From: Clusia tigrina | Taxonomy: Eukaryota > Arthropoda > Insecta > Diptera > Clusiidae | Assembly (NCBI GenBank): GCA_920105625.2 | Contig: OV050033.1 | Location: forward strand, 88,414,280-88,478,279 | Reading direction: 5' to 3' | DNA: 64,000 bases | Shown here: piece after piece, positions 1-12,100 of the stretch | How the letters are laid out: each line of letters starts with the position of its first letter | Numbering within the stretch: position 1 is the first letter of the stretch | Notes under the pieces: generated by a model | Seen by the model: only the letters and a program-made list of their open reading frames with translations | Told to the model about the DNA's origin: nothing | Databases searched by the model: none | Program-made: the position numbers and the translations under genes

Positions 1-196
1 GGGGACATATAGTTAAACTGTGTCCGTATTTAAGATTAGTAAAATAATTGTATCAAGTAGTTAAGCTTTTTTTTAAAATTAATAAATAAATAAAATAATT
101 AAATCAACGTAAACAAGCTTTGAATACTTTAGAGATTTTCTGTAAACGACTCCTGGCAATCCGGCGAGCTTACCCCGGCGAAAACGAGTCGTTACA
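1..196 (+). mobile_element. 3' end of an LTR (LTR retrotransposon), partial
   Basis: The last 65 bp or so, ending CGAGTCGTTACA at 196, match the 3' end of the three minus-strand LTRs further in (reverse complement of 24418-24483), with about a dozen differences and small indels. The AT-rich stretch before it also aligns loosely with the AT-rich part of those LTRs. Satellite sequence starts directly at 197. The copy is therefore the end of a related but diverged LTR in the opposite orientation to the others; the rest lies outside the window. It could belong to a solo LTR or a longer element. The four bases after the end (GCCT) may be its target duplication, but the partner is not visible. Confidence 0.75.
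81..94 (+). terminator. Candidate poly(A) signals of the left LTR
   Basis: Three overlapping AATAAA hexamers occur at 81-86, 85-90 and 89-94, about 105 bp before the LTR end at 196. The minus-strand LTRs have an AATAAATAAA cluster at nearly the same distance from their own 3' ends, which supports a conserved role in 3' processing. No experimental support is available from sequence. Confidence 0.45.
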
Positions 197-2484
197 GCCT
201 ATATCTACCCCTAACTGCCTCAGCCGGCGTCGCAGCATCTGTCAGCGTCGCAGCCTCTGTCAGCGTCTCTATAGGCGTCTCAGTCGCTGCCGCTGTCGAT
301 TGGGGGGTCTGCTGACTTCTGTATTCCTATTTCTACCCCTATCTGCCTCTGTCGGCAGCTCAGTCGTCGTCGCAGCCTCTAGCAGCGTCTCTGTAGGCGT
401 CTCAGTTGTTGCCTCTGCCGATTGGTGGATCTGCTGCCTTCTCTATGCCTATATCTACCCCTAAGCGCCTCAGTCGGCGTCACAGTCGGCTTCGCAGCCT
501 CTGTCAGCGTCTCTGTAGGCGTCTCAATCGCTGCCGCTGTCGATTGGGGGGTCTGATGCCTTCGCTATGCCTATATCTACCCCTCTCTGCCTCATACGGC
601 GTCTCAGTCGGCGTCGAAGCGTCTGTCAGCGTCGCAGCCTCTGTCAGCGTCGCAGCCTCTGTCAGCGTCTCTGTAGGCGTCTCAGTCGCTGCCGCTGTCG
701 ATTGGGGGTCTGCTGCCATCTCTATGCCAATATCTACCCTTATCTGCCTTAGTCGGCGTCTCAGTCGGCGTCTCAGTCGGCGTCACAGACTCTGTTAGCG
801 TCTCTGTAGGGGTCTCAGTCGCTGACTCTGTCGATTGGGGTCTGCTGCATTCTGTATTCCTATTTCTACCCCTATCTGCCTCAGTCGGCAACTCAGTCGG
901 CGTCGCAGCCTCTATCAGCGTCTCTGTAGGCGTCTCAGTTGTTGCCGCTGTCGATTGGTGGGTCTGCTGCCTTCTCTATGCCTATATCTACCCCTATGCG
1001 CCTCAGTTGGCGTCACAGTCGGCTTCGCAGCCTCTGTCAGCGTCTATGTAGGTGTCTCAGTCGCTGCCGCTGTCGATTGGGGGGTCTGCTGCCTTCTCTA
1101 TGCCTATGTCTACCCTTATCTGCCTCAGTCGGCGTCTCACTCAGCGTCACAGCCTTTGTCAGCCTCTCTGAATGCGTCTCAGTCGCTGCCGCTGTCGATT
1201 GGGGGGTCTGCTGCCTTCTGCATGCCTATATCTACCCCTATCTGTCCCAGTCGGCAACTCAGTCGGCGTCGCAGCCTCTGTCAGAGTCGCAGCCTCTGTT
1301 AGCGTCTCTGTAGGCGTCTCAGTCGCTGACGCTGTCGATTGAGGTGGCCTGCTGCCTTCTCTATGCCTATATCTACCCCTATCTGCCTCAGTTGGCATCG
1401 CAGCCTCTTGTCAGCGTCTCTGTAGGCATCTCAGTCGCTGCCGTTGTCGATTGGGGGGTCTGCCCCTTCTCTATGGCTATATCTACCCCTACCTCTTTCA
1501 TTCGGCATCTCAGTCGGCGTCGCAGAATCTGTCAGCGTCTCTGTTGGCGTCTCAGGTGTTGCCGCTGTCGATTGGGGGGGGGGGTCTGCTGCCTTCTCTA
1601 TGCCAATATCTACCCCTATCTGCCTCAGTCGGCGTCGCAGTCTCTGTCAGCGTCTCTGTAGGTGTCTCAGTCGGTGCCGCTGTCGATTGGGGGTTCTGCT
1701 GCCTTCTCTATGCCTCTATCTACCCCTATCTGCCTCAGTCGGCGTCTCAGCCTCTGTCAGAGTCTCTGTAGGCGTCTCAGTCGCTGCCGCTGTCGATTGG
1801 GAGGTCTGCTGCCTTCTGTATGCCTATATCTACCCTTATCTGCCTCAGTCGGCATCTCAGTCGGCGTCGCAGCCTCTGTCAGCGTCTCTCTAGGCTTCTC
1901 AGTCGCTGCCACCATCGATTGGGGGGTCAGCTGCATTCACTATGCCAACATCTACCAATATCTGCCTCAGTCGGCGTCTCAGACGGCGTCGCAGCCTCTG
2001 TCAGCGTCTCTGTAGGCGTCTCAGTCGCTGCCGCTGTCGATTGAGGGGTCCGCTGCCTGCTCTATACCTATATCTACCCTTCTCTGCCTCAGTCGGCGTC
2101 TCAGTCGGCTTCGCAGCCTCTGTCAGCGTCTATGTAGGCGTCTCAGTCGCTGCCGCTGTTGATTGGAGTGTCTGCAGCCTTTTCTATGCCTATGTCTACC
2201 CCTCTCTGAATCAGTCGGCGTCTCAGTCGGCGTCGTAGCATCTGTCAGCGTCTCTCTAGGCGTCTCAGCCGCTGCAGCTGTCGATTGGGGGGTCTGCTGC
2301 CTTCTGTATGCCTATATCTACCCCTATCTGGCTCAGTTGGTTTCTCAGTCGGCGTCGCAGCCTCTGTCAGTATCTCTGTAAGCGTCTCAGTCGCTGCCGC
2401 TGCCGCTGTCGATTGGGGGGACTGCTGCCTTTTCTATGCCTATGTCTACCCTTATCTGCCTCAGTCGAATTCTCAGTCAGTGTC

Positions 2485-5400
2485 GCAGCCTCTGTCAGCC
2501 TCTCTGAATGCGTCTCAGTCGCTGCCGCTGTCGATTGGGGGTCTGCTGCCTTCTCTATGCCTATGTCTACCCCTCTCTGCCTCAGTCGGGGTCTTAGTCG
2601 GCGTCGCAGCCTCTGTCAGCGTCTCTGTAGGCGTCTCAGTCGCTGCCGCTGTTGTTTGGGAGGGGTCTGCATCCTTCTCTATGCCAATATCATCCAATAT
2701 CTGCCTCAGTCGGCGTCGCAGCCTCTATCAGCGTCTCTGTAGGTGTCTCAGTCGCTGCCGCTGTCGATTGGGGGGTCTGCTGCATTCTCTATGCCAATAT
2801 CTACCCCTATCTGCCTCAGTCGGCGTCGCAGCGTCTGTCAGCGTCGCAGCCTCTGTCAACGTCTCTGTAGGCGTCTCAGTCGCTGCCGCTGTCGATTGGG
2901 GGGTCTGCTGCCTTCTGTATGCCTATATCTACACCCATCTGGGTCAGTCGGCAACTCAGTCGGCGTCGCAGCCTCTGTCAGCGGCTCTGTAGGCGTCTCA
3001 GTCGCTGCCGCTGTCGATTGGGGGGTCTGCTGCCTTCTCTATGAATATATCAACCCCTATCTGCCTCAGTCGGCGTCGCAGCCTCTTGTCAGCGTCTCTG
3101 TAGGCATCTCAGTCGCTGCCGTTGTCGATTGGGGGGTCTGCTGCCTTCTCTATGGCTATATCTACCCCTATTAGCATCAGTCGGAGTCGCAATCTCTCTC
3201 AGCGTCTCTGTAGGCGTCTCAGTATATGCCGCTGTCGATTGGGGAGTCTGCTGCATTCTCTATGCCTATATCTACCCCTATCTGCCTCAGTTGGCGTCTC
3301 AGTCGGCGTCGCAGCCTCTGTCAGCATCTATGTTAGCGTCTCAGTCGCTGCCGCTGTCGATTGGGTGTCTGCTGCCTTCTCTATGTCTATGTCTACCCCT
3401 CTCTGCCTCAGTCGGCGTCTTAGTCGGCGTCGCAACTTCTGTCAGCGTCACTGTAGGCGTGTCAGTCGCTCCCGCTGTTGATTGGGGGGGGGTCTGCTGC
3501 CTTCTCTATGCCAATATCTACCCCTATCTGCCTCAGTCGGCATCGAAGCCTCTGTCAGCGTCTCTGTAGGTGTCTCAGTCGGTGCCGCTGTCGATTGTGG
3601 GGTCTGCTGCCTTCTCTATGCCTGTATCTACCCCTATCTGCCTCAGTTGCCATCTCAGTCGGCGTCGCAGCCTCTGTCAGCATCTATGTTAGCGTCTCAG
3701 TCGCTGCCGCTGTCGATTGGGGGGTCTGCTGCCTTCTCTATGCCTATGTCTACCCTTATCTGCCTCAGTCGGCGTCTCAGTCAGCGTCGCAGCCTCTGTC
3801 AGCCTCTCTGAATGCGTCTCAGTCGCTGCCGTTGTCAATTGGGGGGTCTGCTGCCTTCTCTATGCCTATATCTACCCCTATCTGCCTCAGTTGGCGTCTC
3901 AGTCGGCGTCGCAGCCTCTGTCAGCATCTATGTTAGCGTCTCAGTCGCTGCCGCTGTCGATTGGGGGGTCTGCTGCATTCTCTATGCCTAAATCTACCCC
4001 TATCTGCCTCAGTCGGGGTCTTAGTCGGCGTCGCAGCCTCTGTCAGCGTCTCTGTAGGCGTCTCAGTCGCTGCCGCTGTTGTTTGGGAGGGGTCTGCATC
4101 CTTCTCTATGCCAATATCATCCAATATCTGCCTCAGTCGGCGTCGCAGCCTCTATCAGCGTCTCTGTAGGTGTCTCAGTCGCTGCCGCTGTCGATTGGGG
4201 GGTCTGCTGCATTCTCTATGCCAATATCTACCCCTATCTGCCTCAGTCGGGGTCTTAGTCAGCGTCGCAGCCTCTGTCAGCCTCTCTGAATGCGTCTCAG
4301 TCGCTGCCGTTGTCAATTGGGGGGTCTGCTGCCTTCTCTATGCCTATATCTACCCCTATCTGCCTCAGTTGGCGTCTCAGTCGGCGTCGCAGCCTCTGTC
4401 AGCATCTATGTTAGCGTCTCAGTCGCTGCCGCTGTCGATTGGGGGGTCTGCTGCATTCTCTATGCCTAAATCTACCCCTATCTGCCTCAGTTGGCGTCTC
4501 AGTCGGCGTCGCAGCCTCTGTCAGCATCTATGTTAGCGTCTCAGTCGCTGCCGCTGTCGATTGGGGGGTCTGCTGCCTTCTCTATGCCTATGTCTACCCT
4601 TATCTGCCTCAGTCGGCGTCTCAGTCAGCGTCGCAGCCTCTGTCAGCCTCTCTGAATGCGTCTCAGTCGCTGCCGCTGTCGATTGGGGGTCTGCTGCCTT
4701 CTCTATGCCTATGTCTACCCCTCTCTGCCTCAGTCGGGGTCTTAGTCGGCGTCGCAGCCTCTGTCAGCGTCTCTGTAGGCGTCTCAGTCGCTGCCGCTGT
4801 TGTTTGGGAGGGGTCTGCATCCTTCTCTATGCCAATATCATCCAATATCTGCCTCAGTCGGCGTCGCAGCCTCTATCAGCGTCTCTGTAGGTGTCTCAGT
4901 CGCTGCCGCTGTCGATTGGGGGGTCTGCTGCATTCTCTATGCCAATATCTACCCCTATCTGCCTCAGTCGGCGTCGCAGCGTCTGTCAGCGTCGCAGCCT
5001 CTGTCAACGTCTCTGTAGGCGTCTCAGTCGCTGCCGCTGTCGATTGGGGGGTCTGCTGCCTTCTGTATGCCTATATCTACACCCATCTGGGTCAGTCGGC
5101 AACTCAGTCGGCGTCGCAGCCTCTGTCAGCGGCTCTGTAGGCGTCTCAGTCGCTGACGCTGTCGATTGGGGGGTCTGCTGCCTTCTCTATGAATATATCA
5201 ACCCCTATCTGCCTCAGTCGGCGTCGCAGCCTCTTGTCAGCGTCTCTGTAGGCATCTCAGTCGCTGCCGTTGTCGATTGGGGGGTCTGCTGCCTTCTCTA
5301 TGGCTATATCTACCCCTATTAGCATCAGTCGGAGTCGCAATCTCTCTCAGCGTCTCTGTAGGCGTCTCAGTATATGCCGCTGTCGATTGGGGAGTCTGCT

Positions 5401-6160
5401 GCATTCTCTATGCCTATATCTACCCCTATCTGCCTCAGTTGGCGTCTCAGTCGGCGTCGCAGCCTCTGTCAGCATCTATGTTAGCGTCTCAGTCGCTGCC
5501 GCTGTCGATTGGGTGTCTGCTGCCTTCTCTATGTCTATGTCTACCCCTCTCTGCCTCAGTCGGCGTCTTAGTCGGCGTCGCAACTTCTGTCAGCGTCACT
5601 GTAGGCGTGTCAGTCGCTCCCGCTGTTGATTGGGGGGGGGTCTGCTGCCTTCTCTATGCCAATATCTACCCCTATCTGCCTCAGTCGGCATCGAAGCCTC
5701 TGTCAGCGTCTCTGTAGGTGTCTCAGTCGGTGCCGCTGTCGATTGTGGGGTCTGCTGCCTTCTCTATGCCTGTATCTACCCCTATCTGCCTCAGTTGCCA
5801 TCTCAGTCGGCGTCGCAGCCTCTGTCAGCATCTATGTTAGCGTCTCAGTCGCTGCCGCTGTCGATTGGGGGGTCTGCTGCCTTCTCTATGCCTATGTCTA
5901 CCCTTATCTGCCTCAGTCGGCGTCTCAGTCAGCGTCGCAGCCTCTGTCAGCCTCTCTGAATGCGTCTCAGTCGCTGCCGTTGTCAATTGGGGGGTCTGCT
6001 GCCTTCTCTATGCCTATATCTACCCCTATCTGCCTCAGTTGGCGTCTCAGTCGGCGTCGCAGCCTCTGTCAGCATCTATGTTAGCGTCTCAGTCGCTGCC
6101 GCTGTCGATTGGGGGGTCTGCTGCATTCTCTATGCCTAAATCTACCCCTATCTGCCTCAG
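2485..6160. repeat. Near-identical tandem duplication inside the array (offset 2148 bp)
   Basis: The interval of about 2485-4012 recurs at about 4633-6160 with a constant offset of 2148 bp. By eye I find one difference: GTCGCTGCCGCTG near 3001 versus GTCGCTGACGCTG near 5149. The intervening 0.6 kb includes a four-unit block (around 3.79-4.01 kb, repeated near 4.27-4.49 kb at an offset of about 478 bp). Neighbouring units differ from each other by several percent, so this duplication is much younger than the array. Confidence 0.9.
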
Positions 6161-9100
6161 TCGACGTCGCAGCCTCTGTCAGTGTCTCTGTAGGCGTCTC
6201 AGTCGCTGCCGCTGTCGATTGTGGGGTCTGCTGCCTTCTCTATGCCAATATCTACCATTATCTGCCTTAGTCGGCGTCTCAGTCGGCGTCTTAGTCGGCA
6301 TCGCAGCAATTGTTAGCGTCCATGAAGGCATCTCAGTTGCTGCCGCTGTCGATTGGGGGGGTCTGTTGCCTTCTCTATGCCTATATCTACCCCTACCTGC
6401 CTCAGTCGGCATCTCAGTCGGCGTCGCAGCCTCTGTCAGCGTCTCTCTCGGCGTCTCAGTCGCTGCCGCCGTCGATTGGGGGGTCTGCTGCATTCTCTAT
6501 GCCAATATCTACCCCTATCTGCCTCAGTCGACGTCGCAGCCTCTGTCAGTGTCTCTGTAGGCGTCTCAGTCGCTGCCGCCGTCGATTGGGGGGTCTGCTG
6601 CATTCTCTATGCCAATATCTACCCCTATCTGCCTCAGTCGGCGTCGCAGCCTCTGTCAGCGTCTCTCTCGGCGTCTCAGTCGCTGCCGCCGTCGATTGGG
6701 GGGTCTGCTGCATTCTCTATGCCAATATCTACCCCTATCTGCCTCAGTCGACGTCGCAGCCTCTGTCAGCGTCTCTCTAGGCGTCTCAGTCGCTGCCGCC
6801 GTCGATTGGGGGGTCTGCTGCATTCTCTATGCCAATATGTACCCCTATCTGCCTCAGTCGGTGTCTCAGATGGCGTCGCACCCTCTGTCAGCGTCTCTGA
6901 AGGCGTCTCAGACGCTGCCGCTGTCAATTGAGGGGTCTGCTGCCTTCTATATGCCTATATCTACCCCTACCTCTTTCATTCGGAATCTCAGTCGACGTCA
7001 CAGCCTCTGTCAGCGTCTCTGTAGGCGTCACATTTGTTGCCGCTGTCGATTGGGGTGTCTGCTGCCTTCTCTATGCCTATGTCTACTCCTCTCTGCCTCA
7101 GTCGGCGTCTCAGTCGGCGTCGCAACATGTGTCAGCGTCGCAGCCTCTGTCAGCGTCCCTCTAGGCGTCTCAGTCGCTGCCGCCGTCGGTTGGGGGGTCT
7201 GCTGCATTCTCTATGCCAATATCTACCCCTATCTGCCTCAGTCGGCGTCGCAGCCTCTCTCAGCGTCTCTGTAGGCGTCTCAGTCGCTGCCGCTGTCGAT
7301 TGGGGGGTCTGCTGCCTTCTGTATGCCTATATCTACCCCTATCTGCCTCAGTCGGCAATTCAGTCGGCGTCACAGCCTCTGTCAGCGTCTCTGTAGGCGT
7401 CTCAGTCGCTTTCGCTGTCGATTGGGGGGTCTGCTGCATTCTCTATGCCTATATCTACCCCTATCTGCCTCAGTCGGCGTCTCAGACGGCGTCGCAGCCT
7501 CTGTCAGCGTCTCTGTAGGCGTCTCAGTCGCTGCCGCTGTCGATTGAGGGGTCTGCTGCCTTCTATATGCCTATATCTACCCCCACCTCTTTCATTCCGC
7601 ATCTCAGTCGGCGTCGCAGCCTCTGTCAGCGTCTCTGTAGGCGTCTCAGTTGTTGCCGCTGTCGATTGGGGATCTGCTGCCTTCTCTATGTCAATGTCTA
7701 CCCCTATCTGCCTCAGTCAGCAACTCAGTCGGCGTCGCAGCCTCTGTCAGCGTCGCAGCCTCTGTCAGCGTCTCTGTAGGCGACTCAGTCGCTGACGCTG
7801 TCGATTGGGTGGGGGGGTCTGATGCCATCTCTATGCCCTATCTGCCTCAGTTGGCGTCTCAGCCGGCGTCGCAGCGTCTGTCAGCATCTCTGTAAGGATC
7901 TCAGTCGCTGCAGCTGTCGATTTTGGGTCTGCTGCCTTCTCTATGCCTATATCTACCCCTAATTGCCTCAGCCGGCGTCTCAGTCGGCGTCGCAGCATCT
8001 GTCAGCGTCGCAGCCTCTGTCAGCGTCTCTATAGGCGTCTCAGTCGCTGCCGCTGTCGATTGGGGGGTCTGCTGACTTCTGTATTCCTATTTCTACCCCT
8101 ATCTGCCTCTGTCGGCAGCTCAGTCGTCGTCGCAGCCCCTAGCAGCGTCTCTGCAGGCGTCTCAGTTGTTGCCTCTGTCGATTGGTGGGTCTGCTGCCTT
8201 CTCTATGCCTATATCTACCCCTACGCGCCTCAGTCGGCGTCACAGTGGGCTTCGCAGCCTCTGTCAGCGTCTCTGTAGGCGTCTCAATCGCTGCCGCTGT
8301 CGATTGGGGGGTCTGATGCCTTCGCTATGCCTATATCTACCCCTCTCTGCCTCATACGGCGTCTCAGTCGGCGTCGCAGCGTCTGTCAGCGTCGCAGCCT
8401 CTGTCAGCGTCTCTGTAGGCGTCTCAGTCGCTGCCGCTGTCGATTGGGGGTCTGTTGCCATCTCTATGCCAATATCTACCCTTATCTGCCTTAGTCGGCG
8501 TCTCAGTCGGCGTCTCAGTCGGCATCGCAGCCATTTTCAGCGTCTATGTAGGCGTCTCAGTTGCTGCCGCTGTCGATTGGGGGGTCTGCTGCCTTCTCTA
8601 TGCCTATATCTACCCCTAACTGCCTCAGCCGGCGTCTCAGTCGGCGTCGCAGCATCTGTCAGCGTCGCAGTCTCTGTCAGCGTCTCTATAGGCGTCTCAG
8701 TCGCTGCCGCTGTCGATTGTGGGGTCTGCTGACTTCTGTATTCCTATTTCTACCCCTATCTGCCTCAGTCGGCAGCTCAGTCGTCGTCGCAGCCTCTATC
8801 AAAGTCTCTGTAGGCGTCTCAGTTGTTGCCGCTGTCGATTGGTGGGTCTGCTGCCTTCTCTATGCCTATATCTACCCCTACGCGCCTCAGTCGGCGTCAC
8901 AGTCGGCTTCGCAGCCTCTGTCAGCGTCTCTATAGGCGTCTCAGTCGCTGCAGCTGTCGATTGGGGGGGCTGCTGCCTTCTCTATGCCTATATCTACCCC
9001 TACCTCGGCATCTCAGTCGGCGTCGCAGACTCTGTCAGCGTCTCTGCAGGAGTCTCAGTCGCTGCCGCTGTCGGTTGGGGGTCTGCTGCCTTCTCTATGT

Positions 9101-12100
9101 CAATATCTACCCTTATCTGCCTCAGTCGGCGTCTCAGTCGGCGTCTCAGTCGGCATCGCAGCCATTGTCAGCGTCTATGTAGGCGTCTCAGTTGCTGCCG
9201 CTGTCGATTGGGGGGGCTGCTGCCCTCTGTATGCCTATTTATCCTTATCTGCCTCAGTCGGCATCTCAGTCGGCGTCGCAGCCTCTGTCAGCGTCTCTCT
9301 AGGCGTCTCAGCTGCTGCCGCCGTCGATTGGGGGGTCTGCTGCATTCTCTATGCAAATATCTACCCCTATCTGCCTCAGTTGGCGTCTCAGTCGGCGTCG
9401 CAGCTTCTGTCAGCATCTCTGAAAGCGTCTCAGTCGCTGCAGCTGTCGATTGGGGGTCTGCTGCCTTCTCTATGCCTATATCTGCCCCTAACTGCCTCAG
9501 TCGGCGTCTCAGTCGCAGCCGCTGTCGATTGGGGGTCTGATGCCTTCTCTATGCCTATGTCTACCCCTCTCTGCCTCAGCCGGCGTCTCAGTCGGCGTCG
9601 CAGCTTCTGTCAGCGTCGCAGCCTCTGTCAGCGTCTCTATAGGCGTCTCAGTCGCTGGCGCTGTCGATTGGGGGGTCTGCTGACTTCTGTATTCCTATTT
9701 CTACCCCTATCTGCCTCAGTCGGCAGCTCAGTCGGCGTCGCAGCCTCTATCAGCGTCTCTGTAGGCGTCTCAGTCGCTGCCGCCGTCGATTGGGGGGTCT
9801 GCTGCATTCTCTATGCCAATATCTACCCCTATCTGCCTCAGTTGGCGTCTCAGTCGGCGTCGCAGCCTCTGTCAGCATCTCTGAAAGCGTCTCAGTCACT
9901 GCAGCTGTCGATTGGGGGGTCTGCTGCCTTCTCTATGCCTATATCTACCCCTACCTCTTTCATTCGGCATCTCAGTCGGCGTCGCAGAATCTGTCAGCGT
10001 CTCTGTAGGCGTCTCAGGTGTTGCCGCTGTCGATTGGGGGTCTGATGCCTTCTCTAGGCCTATGTCTACCACTCTCTGCCTCAGTCGGCGTCTTAGTCGG
10101 CGTCGCAGCCTCTGTCAGCGTCTCTGTAGGCGTCTCAGTCGCTGCCGCTCTGGATTGGGGGGGTCTGCTGCCTTCTCTATGCCAATATCTACCCCTATCT
10201 GCCTCAGTCGGCGTCGCAGCCTCTGTCAGCGCCTCTGTAGGTGTCTCAGTCGGTGCCGCTGTCGATTGGGGGTTCTGCTGCCTTCTCTATGCCTATATCT
10301 ACCCCTATCTGCCTCAGTCGGCAACTCAGTCGGCGTCGCAGCCTCTATCAGCGTCTCTGTAGGCGTCTCAGTTGTTGCCGCTGTCGATGGGTGGGTCTGC
10401 TGCCTTCTCTATGCCTATATCCTATAACTACCCCTACGCGCCTCAGTCGGCGTCAGAGTCGGCTTCGCAGCCTCTGTCAGCGTCTCTGTAGGCGTCTCAG
10501 TCGCTGCCGCTGTCGATTGGGGGTCTGATGCCTTCTCTATGCCTATATCTACCCCTTTCTGCCTCCGCCGGTGTCAAAGTCGGCGTCGCATCGTCTGTCA
10601 GCGTCGCAGCCTCTGTCAGCGTCTTTGTAGGCATCTCAGTCGGTGCCTTCTCTATGCCAATATCTACCCTTATCTGCTTCAGTCGGCGTCTCAGTCGGCA
10701 TCGCAGCAATTGTCAGCGTCTATGTAGGCGTCTCAGTTGCTGCCGCTGTCGATTGGGGGGGTCTGCTGCCTTCTCTATGCCTATATCTACCCCTACCTGC
10801 CTCAGTCGGTATCTCAGTCGGCGTCGCAGCCTCTGTCAGCGTCTCTCTAGGCGTCTCAGTCGCTGCCGCCATCGATTGGGGGGTCTGCTGCATTCTCTAT
10901 GCCAACATCTACCAATATCTGCCTCAGTCGGCGTCTCAGACGGCGTCGCAGCCTCTGTCAGCGTCTCTGTAGGCGTCTCAGTCGCTGCCGCTGTCGATTG
11001 AGGGGTCTGCTGCCTGCTCTATACCAATATCTACCCCTCTCTGCCTCAGTCGGCGTCTTAGTCGGCGTCGCAGCCTCTGACAGCGTCTCTGTAGGCGTCT
11101 CAGTCGCTGCCGCTGTTGTTTGGGGGGGTCTGCTGCCTTCTCTATGCCAATATCTACCCCTAGCTGCCTCAGTCGGCGTCGCAGCTTCTCTCAGCGTCAC
11201 TGTAGGTGTCTCAGTCGCTGCCGCTGTCGATTGGGGGGTCTGCTGCCTTCTCTGTGCCAATATCTACCCTTCTCTACCTCAGTCGGCGTCTCAGTAGGCT
11301 TCGTAGCCTCTGTCAGCGTCTATGTAGGCGTCTCAGTCGCTGCCGCTGTTGATTGGGGGGGTCTGCTGCCTTCTCTATGCCAATATCTACCCTTCTCTGC
11401 CTCAGTCGGCATCTCATTCGGCGTCGCAGCCTCTGTCAGAGTCTCTGTAGGCGTCTCATTTGTTGCCGCTGTCGATTGGTGTGTCTGCTGCCTTTTCTAT
11501 GCCTATGTCTACCCCTCTCTGCCTCAGTCGGCGTCTCAGTCGGCGTCGTAGCATCTGTCAGCGTCTCTCTAGGCGTCTCAGTCGCTGCCGCTGTCGATTG
11601 GGGGGTCTGCTGCCTTCTGTATGCCTATATCAACCCCTATCTGGCATAGTTGGCTTCTCAGTCGGCGTCGCAGCCTCTGTCAGCATCTCTGTAAGCGTCT
11701 CAGTCGCTGCCGCTGTCGATTGGGGGGACTGCTGCCTTTTCTATGCCTATGTCTACCCTTATCTGCCTCAGTCGAAGTCTCAGTCAGTGTCGCAGCCTCT
11801 CTCAGCCTCTCTGAATGCGTCTCTGTCGCTGCCGCTGTCGATTGGGGGGCCTGCTGCCTTCTCTATGCCTATGTCTACCCCTCTCTGCCTCAGTCGGGGT
11901 CTTAGTCGGCGTCGCAGCATCTGTCAGCGTCTCTGTAGGCGTCTCAGTCGCTGCCGCTGTTGTCTGGGAGGGGTCTGCTTCCTCTTCTATGCCAATATCA
12001 TCCAATATCTGCCTCAGTCGGCGTCGCAGCCTCTATCAGCGTCTCTGTAGGTGTCTCAGTCGCTGTCGCTGTCGATTGGGGGGTCGCTGCATTCTCTATG

